16,781 nt of DNA from an uncultured Collinsella sp. (GTDB taxonomy: Bacteria > Actinomycetota > Coriobacteriia > Coriobacteriales > Coriobacteriaceae): positions 1 to 16,781 of the forward strand of contig CAKUGH010000032.1 of assembly GCA_934654605.1 (NCBI GenBank), in the 5' to 3' direction. This document shows positions 7,298-12,939 of the stretch, in pieces. Each line of letters opens with the position of its first letter. The first letter of the stretch is position 1. Below the pieces are notes generated by a model. It made no database searches. It was not told where the DNA came from and was given only the letters and a program-made list of their open reading frames with translations. Position numbers and translations under genes: made by a program.

Positions 7298-7366
7298 AAG
7301 TTGCGGTGAAATAGGGACTGTTTTAGCAGTTAAAAGCCCTAATCAGTCCCTATTTCACCGCAACTT
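7298..7366. repeat. Hairpin with perfect 23-bp arms upstream of the zinc-ribbon gene
   Basis: The arm at 7298-7320 (AAGTTGCGGTGAAATAGGGA...) is the exact reverse complement of 7344-7366. The 23-base loop has a small stem of its own (TTTTA/TAAAA, 7321-7335). There is no T-tract on either side, so it is not a normal terminator. The AGGGACTG/CAGTCCCT ends resemble the GGGACAG core of the repeats at 2396 and 15876-16009, suggesting a related palindromic family. A 10-bp palindrome GTTGCGCAAC (7383-7392) follows. Confidence 0.85.
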
Positions 7367-7456
7367 ATATTGGGGCTCATTGTTGCGCAACTTTGGTTGG
7401 GGATATCGCTTTACAGTTGAGCTAGATGGATGGTTCTAGGCTTGCTGGAGGTTGAT

Positions 7457-8713
7457 ATGGTTTGTCCTTATTGTGGTGCTGAGCTTGCTGATGGTGCTCG
7501 GTTTTGCGTGGGATGTGGGGCTGCGCTTGACGGGGCACAGGCTATGCCCGTAGCCAACCCTGCGGTTGCGCCGACACCTGTGGGTTCGCCCGCCCCCGGC
7601 AAGAAGTCCAAGAAGGGTGTCGCGATCGCTATCGTCTGCGCGGCGGTAATCGTTGTTGGCGGGGGCGGTGGGCTGGCGTATCACCTGTATCAGCAGCATG
7701 CTCAGGAGCAGGAGCAGTATGAGTCGGCGCATTCCAAGCATGCGCTCGTGGTGAGTGTAAAGGCTGAAGGGTGGGACACCGATAACGGCGCTTCGCGTGT
7801 GCCGGTGCGCGTAAAGGGCAAGACGGTCGACGGAAAGAAGGTCGACAAGGTCGAATATGTCGCTTCCGACGGCTCGGGCATCAAGCTTATCCAAGGCAAG
7901 TACACGCTCAAGGCGGCCGGCTCCCCCATCGCCGCCGACGGCACTATCTACCAGGTGCCTTGCACAAAGGCTGAACTCACCCTCGACGACGCCTTCGCCA
8001 AGGGCGAAACGATTGACCTGGGCGAGCTCGCCGAGCAGGATGCGATTCTGGACTTCACCCCCATCGACGCCGCCGAGGTAACCGACGACGAGATCAACGA
8101 TGCCGTGACACTCGCCATGGCATACAAGGGCAAGGACGCGCCCAACGTCGATGCACTGCAACACGCCGCAACGAACCGCCGCGATACCGCGGTCGCCGCC
8201 AAAGAAGAGGAGCAGCGCAAGGCGGCAGAAGAGCGCAAGGCCGCGGCACTTCATGCCGAAGCCCAGACCTTTATGATCGACCTGCCCGAGTATTGGAGCG
8301 GTCAGGTGCTGCCGGTCGTCAAAGGCAACAAAATCGTATTCTATGCATCTCGCTATCCCAGCAAGGAAATCGGCTGGGTCGAAGGCTTCGATCACAAGGC
8401 TGAGGCTGCCGGCGATGTTGGAACGAGCATCACGAAAGATCTCGACCTGGGCAACGGGCGCTATGTCGAGATTTGGATCCGTCGTTGGGCCTACGATGCG
8501 GCCATGCACCATTTACCGGCCTTCGAAAGTTCCTCGCCCACCTGCACCGATGACGAGGCCAGCATCATGCTTAATCTGCAATCGATGGGCACGGTTTCGC
8601 TGGATACCATCATCTCTGAAATGCAGGCGGCAAACGCGCCATCGAGCGACACGCTCTTCTCGGTTGACAAGACCTATGCCGACGCCCTTGCAACCGGCAT
8701 CAAGGCTCGATAG
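7457..8713 (+). CDS. Zinc-ribbon, single-pass membrane protein of unknown function
   Basis: This is the only plus-strand gene, a protein of 418 residues. An N-terminal zinc ribbon has two Cys pairs (CPYC at 3-6 and CVGC at 17-20). A Pro/Ala-rich linker (30-48) and a Lys patch (49-53) precede one transmembrane helix (about 54-75). The rest should be outside the membrane: a beta-rich segment (about 96-185), an Ala/Lys/Glu coiled coil (about 235-265) and a C-terminal domain beginning FMIDLPEYWSGQV. The ribbon would then be cytoplasmic and the sensor or binding part external. Such ribbon-TM-external proteins are common in Coriobacteriia and Firmicutes, but I know no assigned role. The ATG at 7457 has GGAGG five bases upstream and begins exactly at the ribbon; an ATG nine codons earlier lacks a good site. 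The first ~35 codons favour T-ending codons, unlike the rest. The stop is TAG. Confidence 0.85.
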   Translation: MVCPYCGAELADGARFCVGCGAALDGAQAMPVANPAVAPTPVGSPAPGKKSKKGVAIAIVCAAVIVVGGGGGLAYHLYQQHAQEQEQYESAHSKHALVVSVKAEGWDTDNGASRVPVRVKGKTVDGKKVDKVEYVASDGSGIKLIQGKYTLKAAGSPIAADGTIYQVPCTKAELTLDDAFAKGETIDLGELAEQDAILDFTPIDAAEVTDDEINDAVTLAMAYKGKDAPNVDALQHAATNRRDTAVAAKEEEQRKAAEERKAAALHAEAQTFMIDLPEYWSGQVLPVVKGNKIVFYASRYPSKEIGWVEGFDHKAEAAGDVGTSITKDLDLGNGRYVEIWIRRWAYDAAMHHLPAFESSSPTCTDDEASIMLNLQSMGTVSLDTIISEMQAANAPSSDTLFSVDKTYADALATGIKAR

Positions 8714-8716
8714 ACA

Positions 8717-8755
8717 AATCGGAGCGACGGCACGCAACCGTCGCCCCGATTCTTA
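8717..8755 (+). terminator. Terminator between convergent zinc-ribbon and transketolase genes
   Basis: AATCGGAGCGACGG (8717-8730) pairs with CCGTCGCCCCGATT (8738-8751) with one mismatch and a seven-base loop, starting four bases after the zinc-ribbon stop. TTCTTAT follows on the plus strand and TTTGT on the minus strand, so it may stop transcription from both sides. The T-tracts are imperfect. Confidence 0.7.
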
Positions 8756-8788
8756 TCATCCAGTCAAGCTATCAGACCGTATCGTCAA

Positions 8789-9730
8789 TTAGGCCAAGAA
8801 CTCCTTGGTGGTCGCCACGATGTTGGCGGCGTCCAGGCCGTACTTGTGCAGGAGTTCGGCACCCGGGCCGGACTCGCCGAAGGTATCGTTGACGCCAATC
8901 TTCTTGAGCGGCGTCGGGCGCTGCTCGCACAGGACGTCGGCGACGGCGCTGCCCAGGCCACCGATCACGGAGTGCTCCTCGACGGTCACGACGTGGCCGG
9001 TCTTGGTGGCGCTCTTGACGATCAGGTCGGCATCGATGGGCTTGATGGTGTGCATGTTGATGACCTCGGCATCGACGCCCTCGGCAGCAAGCTGTTCAGC
9101 GGCCTCGAGCGCCTCGCCGACCATCAGGCCGCAGGCGATGATGGTAACGTCGGCGCCCTCGCGCATGACGATGCCGCGGCCCACCTCGAACCTGTAGGTC
9201 TCGGGGTCGTTGATGACCGGCGAGGCCAGGCGGGCAAAGCGCATGTACACGGGGCCGTCGAGCTCGTAGGCGGCGCGCGTCACGGCGCGGGCCTCGACGT
9301 CGTCGGCGGGAACGATCACCGTCATGCCGGGGATGACGCGCATGAGCGCGATGTCCTCGCAGCACTGGTGCGTGGCGCCGTCCTCGCCCACCGAGATGCC
9401 GGCGTGCGTGGCGCCGATCTTGACGTTGAGGTGCGGGTAGCCGATGGAGTTGCGGACCTGCTCGAAGGCGCGGCCGGCGGCGAACATGGCGAAGGTGCTC
9501 GCGAAGGCGGTGCGGCCGGTGGTCGCGATGCCGGCGGCGACGCCCATCAGGTTGCCCTCGGCGATGCCCACATCGAAGAAACGATCGGGGCAGGCGGCCT
9601 TAAACTTGCCGGTCTGCGTGGCGGCGGCCAGGTCGGCGTCGAGGACCACAAAGTCATCGTGCTCGTTGGCGAGCTCGACGAGGGCCTCGCCGTAGCTTAC
9701 GCGCGTGGCGATTTTCTTGACGTCTGCCAT
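8789..9730 (-). CDS. Transketolase, C-terminal subunit
   Basis: This 313-residue protein carries the pyrimidine-binding and C-terminal domains of a split transketolase. YGEALVELA begins the Pyr domain and GIAEGN (55-60) holds the catalytic Glu58 that activates the thiamine diphosphate cofactor. IGATHAGISVGEDGATHQ is the conserved substrate-side loop, and the C-terminal domain (about 190-313) has VITIIACGLMVGEALEAA-like and TVEEHSVIGGLGSAVAD motifs. With the N-terminal subunit it transfers two-carbon units between sugar phosphates in the non-oxidative pentose phosphate pathway. The ATG at 9730 is one base after the TAG of the N-terminal gene, with GAGAGGAG inside that gene's end, so translation is probably coupled. 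An upstream in-frame start within the partner gene was rejected. The stop is TAA. Confidence 0.93.
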   Translation of the reverse strand: MADVKKIATRVSYGEALVELANEHDDFVVLDADLAAATQTGKFKAACPDRFFDVGIAEGNLMGVAAGIATTGRTAFASTFAMFAAGRAFEQVRNSIGYPHLNVKIGATHAGISVGEDGATHQCCEDIALMRVIPGMTVIVPADDVEARAVTRAAYELDGPVYMRFARLASPVINDPETYRFEVGRGIVMREGADVTIIACGLMVGEALEAAEQLAAEGVDAEVINMHTIKPIDADLIVKSATKTGHVVTVEEHSVIGGLGSAVADVLCEQRPTPLKKIGVNDTFGESGPGAELLHKYGLDAANIVATTKEFLA

Positions 9731-9731
9731 C

Positions 9732-10562
9732 CTAGAGCTCCTCTCCGGCGGCCGTGAGCTCTGCCATGGCCTGCTCAAACTGTTCATCGTTGGGGGCCTT
9801 ACCGTGCCAACCCACCTGGTTCTCCATAAAGGAGACGCCCTTGCCCTTCGTGGTCTCGGCGATAATCGCTGTCGGCTGGCCCTTGGTGGCGCGAGCCTCG
9901 GCGAAGGCGGCGCGGATCTGGTCGAAGTCGTTGCCGTCGGCGAGCTCCACCACGTGGAACTTGAAGGCGCGGAACTTGTCGGCGAGCGGCATGGGGTCGT
10001 TGACCTCCTCGACGGGGCCGTCGATCTGCAGGCCGTTGTGGTCGACGATCACGCAGAGGTTGTCGAGCTGCTGGTTGCCGGCAAACATGGCGGCCTCCCA
10101 GACCTGGCCCTCCTCGCTCTCGCCATCGCCCAGCAGGGCGTAGGTGCGATAGTCGTCGCCCCAGTGCTTGGCGGCAACGGCCATGCCCACGGCGGCGGAG
10201 ATGCCCTGCCCGAGCGAACCGGTGGACATGTCGACGCCCGGGGTGTCGTTCATGTTGGGGTGACCCTGCAGGTGGCTGCCGATGTGGCGCAGCGTCTCGA
10301 GATCCTCCTTGGGGAAGAATCCGCGCTCGGCGAGCACGGCGTACAGACCAGGCGCGCAGTGACCCTTGGAAAGCACGAAGCGATCGCGGTCGGCCTTGCG
10401 GGGGTCGGCCGGGTCGACGTTCATTTCCTCAAAGTACAGATAGGTCATGATGTCGGCAGCGCCGAGCGAACCGCCCGGATGGCCGGACTTGGCAGCGTGC
10501 ACGCCGGTGACGATGCCCTTCCTTACCTCGTTGGCAACCTTTTTGAGCTCTTCGTCGCTCAT
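9732..10562 (-). CDS. Transketolase, N-terminal (thiamine diphosphate-binding) subunit
   Basis: This 276-residue protein is the PP domain of a split transketolase. It has SGHPGG (26-31), SKGH (65-68), QGHP (99-102) and STGSLGQG (113-120), all near the cofactor and substrate. The ThDP/metal motif starts at GDGESEEGQ (145-153) and ends at DHNGLQ (174-179). It needs the C-terminal subunit encoded one base downstream to make an active heterotetramer. Length is usual for the split form common in anaerobes and archaea. The ATG at 10562 has GGAAGG upstream. A palindrome at 10718-10735, about 160 bp upstream, may be an operator. Some split transketolases serve other sugar or aromatic-precursor pathways, so the exact substrate is not certain. 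The stop is TAG. Confidence 0.93.
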   Translation of the reverse strand: MSDEELKKVANEVRKGIVTGVHAAKSGHPGGSLGAADIMTYLYFEEMNVDPADPRKADRDRFVLSKGHCAPGLYAVLAERGFFPKEDLETLRHIGSHLQGHPNMNDTPGVDMSTGSLGQGISAAVGMAVAAKHWGDDYRTYALLGDGESEEGQVWEAAMFAGNQQLDNLCVIVDHNGLQIDGPVEEVNDPMPLADKFRAFKFHVVELADGNDFDQIRAAFAEARATKGQPTAIIAETTKGKGVSFMENQVGWHGKAPNDEQFEQAMAELTAAGEEL

Positions 10563-10717
10563 TGTGCCTTCCTTTCATCCTCTTTAGACAAGATGCGCAC
10601 GGCACAGAAGGTCGTCCCAACACAGCCGCGATGCACGTACGCCATTCATTATGCTGGAAACTGATAGCTTTACCAGACTTTTTATCATTATTTGAACAAT
10701 TGAGCAGGCAGAACCGC

Positions 10718-10735
10718 TGATGAAACGGTTTATCA
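10718..10735. promoter_or_regulatory. Imperfect 18-bp palindrome upstream of the transketolase pair
   Basis: TGATGAAACGGTTTATCA is symmetric at 14 of 18 positions around a central CG, the layout typical of LacI-family operators. It sits in the 207-bp gap between yitT and the transketolase genes. It does not match the CcpA cre consensus, whose TG/CA ends would be nearer the centre. A CATAAT (-10-like, minus strand, 10648-10653) lies between it and the gene. No regulator is identified. Confidence 0.3.
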
Positions 10736-10769
10736 ATGTGAACGTCTTTTGGATGGAACGCAGTCGGCC

Positions 10770-11660
10770 CTACGCGTTAATGTCCTTGAAGCCCTCACCG
10801 AAGGTCTCCGTGACATCGGCCACCGTCACGATAGCGTGAGGATCGCGCTCGCGCACAATCGTCTTGAGCGTATTGAGCTCGCGGCGGCTCACAATGACCA
10901 TAATCACCGGCTTCTCGGCACCCGAGTACATGCCGGTCGCCTTAAACTTGGTGCAGCCGCGACCCAGGCCATACATGATGTCGGCCGCGATATCGGGAAA
11001 CTTGTCCGAGATGATAAGCACCATACGGCGCCTGTTGCCACCGTCGACCACGGCATCGATCACGTAGCCGCTAATGACCATCGAAAGGCCCGCATACAGC
11101 GCGTTTTCGACCGAGAAGACTGGGGCCGACAGCGCGCACACGGCAACGTCAATCGCCATGACGGTCGAGCCAACCGGCAGCGATGTGTTGCGCGAGATAA
11201 TCTGACCGATGGTGTCGGAACCACCAGTGTTAGCACCGGCGCGCAACACCATGCCATAGCCGATGCCCGTAATGATGCCGCCCCACATAGCGGGCAGCAT
11301 CAAATCGGCATGTGCCAGCGGCGCCACAAACGGAGCGAACAGGTCGGTGAAAAAGCCCAGCAGCACAAAGCCCGTCGCCGTCTGTACCACATAGAACATG
11401 CCACCCTCGCGCATAACGACCAGCAGCAGCAAGGCATTCATCACGATGGTCTGGATACCGACGGGAAGCGATATGCCATGCGAGGCACCGACCGCCTGAA
11501 TAATGGTGGCGAGGCCCGTGACGCCGCCGGCGGCAAGGCCGTTGGGGATCAAAAACAAGTCCGTCGCGATAGCTGCCAGGGCGCAGCCAAACATAATCTT
11601 GGGCAAATCATGAAAGAAGTTCATCGAAAGAATGCGCTTGATGTCCAGACGATATGCCAT
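10770..11660 (-). CDS. YitT family membrane protein (DUF2179)
   Basis: This 296-residue protein has the YitT layout: five to six membrane helices (about 20-205) with the conserved LFLIPNGLAAGGVTGLA (35-51) and GYGMVLRAGANTGGSDTIGQ (134-153) segments. A cytoplasmic DUF2179 domain follows (about 215-296), with GMYSGAEKPVIMVIVSRREL and DPHAIVTVADVTETFGEGF. YitT proteins are widespread in Gram-positive bacteria and their transport substrate, if any, is not established. The ATG at 11660 has GGGAGG six bases upstream; an in-frame start eight codons earlier lies within the terminator-like hairpin at 11676-11701 and is unlikely. Because that hairpin abuts the ribosome binding site, all transcripts reaching this gene must pass through it. 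The stop is TAG. Confidence 0.9.
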   Translation of the reverse strand: MAYRLDIKRILSMNFFHDLPKIMFGCALAAIATDLFLIPNGLAAGGVTGLATIIQAVGASHGISLPVGIQTIVMNALLLLVVMREGGMFYVVQTATGFVLLGFFTDLFAPFVAPLAHADLMLPAMWGGIITGIGYGMVLRAGANTGGSDTIGQIISRNTSLPVGSTVMAIDVAVCALSAPVFSVENALYAGLSMVISGYVIDAVVDGGNRRRMVLIISDKFPDIAADIMYGLGRGCTKFKATGMYSGAEKPVIMVIVSRRELNTLKTIVRERDPHAIVTVADVTETFGEGFKDINA

Positions 11661-11672
11661 GCTGCCTCCCTC

Positions 11673-11701
11673 AAAAAAGCGCACCCAAACGAGTGCGCTT
11701 T
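11673..11701 (-). terminator. Terminator/attenuator between prfB and yitT
   Basis: On the minus strand AAAGCGCACTC (from 11701) pairs with GGGTGCGCTTT around GTTT, followed by a T-run (plus-strand As at 11673-11678). It is a standard intrinsic terminator 90 bases after the prfB stop. The T-run ends only 13 bases before the yitT ATG, directly against its GGGAGG, leaving no room for a separate promoter. It should therefore act as a partial terminator or attenuator for yitT. Confidence 0.8.
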
Positions 11702-11790
11702 GAACTTCTTGCTGTATTCGATTCTACCGATTCACCGGGCAAATACCACCCCTGCGAAGTGTTTGCATCGACCCGGAGCCAATCATGTGC

Positions 11791-12939
11791 CTAGGCGTCC
11801 GAGCCTTCCGCATCGGCGTTGCCGGTTGCCCAACGATGGTAGCCGATTACAAACGGATCCAAATCGCCATCGTCGAGAACGGCCTCGACGTTGCTGGTCT
11901 CCACGCCCGTGCGCAGGTCCTTGACCATCTGATACGGATAGAGCACGTAGCTGCGGATCTGGTTACCAAAACCGATCGTGGTCTTGGGTCCACGAATCTC
12001 GTCGAGTGCCTCGGCGCGCTTTTCGAGCTCGATCTCGTACAGACGGGCCTTGAGAATCTGCATGCACGCGGCCTTGTTTTGAATCTGGCTGCGCTCGTTT
12101 TGGCAAGTGACAACGATGCCGCTGGGAAAATGCGTCACGCGTACGGCGGAGTCGGTGGTGTTGACGCCCTGGCCGCCCGGGCCGCTCGCGTGATACACGT
12201 CCACGCGGATATCGTCGGGACTGATCTCGATGTCGATATCGTCAGGCAGCACGGGGATGACCTCGACGCCGGCAAACGTGGTCTGGCGGCGCTTCTTGTC
12301 GTCGGTGGGGCTAATGCGCACCAGGCGGTGCACGCCCGCCTCGGCGCGCAGCATGCCAAACGCGTCCTTGCCCTCGACGGTAAAGGTCGCGCGGTCGATG
12401 CCGATGACCTCAGCCGCGGGGCAGTCGTTAATGGTGACCTTCCAGCCGCGACGCTGGCAGTACTTCATGTACATCTTAAAGAGCATGAAGGTCCAGTCCT
12501 GTGCCTCCAGGCCACCCTGTCCGGGCTTGATGGTCACAATCGCGTCGCCGTGATCGAACTCACCGGTAAACCAGCTCGAAAGCTCGAGCTCGTCGATAGC
12601 GCGGGCCAGGCGTTCTGCCGTAGCGGCAGCCTCCTCGCTCAATGCGGCGGCATCGGGGTCGTCGCCCATCTCCTCGGCAAGCTCCAGCGCCGCGCGGGCG
12701 TCAGATAGCTCGCCGCGCGCGGTATCCACGGCAGCGATATCTTCCTTGGCACGAGCGATCTCCTCCATGGTGGCGCGAGCGGCGTCGGCGTCATCCCAAA
12801 AGCCGGGGGCCACGCTTTTGGCCTCGAGCTCGGTCACGCGCGTGCGCTTCTCGTCCAAATGAAGATACGACTCGACCTCGCCGAGCCGGTCCGCAAACGC
12901 GTCCAGCTCGGCGGGCGTTACCTCTAAAGCCTCAGCCAT
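11791..12939 (-). CDS. prfB: Peptide chain release factor 2 (RF2) with SPT instead of SPF
   Basis: This 382-residue class I release factor recognises stop codons in the ribosomal A site and releases the peptide. It has the helical N-terminal domain (1-110), the catalytic SGPGGQGVNTTDSAVR loop with GGQ at 255-257, and the usual C-terminal LRTGVETSNVEAVLDGD-like end. Between VHRLVRI and RRQTTFAGVEV the codon-reading tripeptide is SPT (210-212; Thr codon ACC at 12306-12304), where RF2 normally has SPF. The flanks align without a gap to ISPFD...RRQTSF of other actinobacterial RF2 sequences, so this is a true substitution. RF2 rather than RF1 identity is supported by the rest of the sequence. There is no programmed frameshift; the frame is open from the start. 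Its ATG overlaps the secA stop (TAATG). Its own stop is TAG, which canonical RF2 does not read. Confidence 0.95.
   Translation of the reverse strand: MAEALEVTPAELDAFADRLGEVESYLHLDEKRTRVTELEAKSVAPGFWDDADAARATMEEIARAKEDIAAVDTARGELSDARAALELAEEMGDDPDAAALSEEAAATAERLARAIDELELSSWFTGEFDHGDAIVTIKPGQGGLEAQDWTFMLFKMYMKYCQRRGWKVTINDCPAAEVIGIDRATFTVEGKDAFGMLRAEAGVHRLVRISPTDDKKRRQTTFAGVEVIPVLPDDIDIEISPDDIRVDVYHASGPGGQGVNTTDSAVRVTHFPSGIVVTCQNERSQIQNKAACMQILKARLYEIELEKRAEALDEIRGPKTTIGFGNQIRSYVLYPYQMVKDLRTGVETSNVEAVLDDGDLDPFVIGYHRWATGNADAEGSDA

Noticed and set aside
7436..8512. A 358-codon minus-strand frame opposite the zinc-ribbon gene.
   Set aside because: The plus-strand gene has a proper ribosome binding site, Cys pairs, a membrane helix and a terminator; the minus-strand frame has none of these.
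8846..10664. Long plus-strand frames opposite the transketolase genes (and similar ones opposite rnr, ftsE and prfB).
   Set aside because: They are antisense shadows of well-supported genes, with Gly/His/Asp/Val-rich compositions and no recognisable motifs.
10718..10735. CcpA catabolite-response (cre) site.
   Set aside because: The palindrome is centred on CG but its TG/CA ends are three bases too far out for the cre consensus. It was kept only as a generic operator candidate.
12850..12939. A programmed +1 frameshift in prfB.
   Set aside because: The frame is open from the ATG through GGQ. There is no in-frame TGA near codon 25, only the ordinary YLHLDEK codons.
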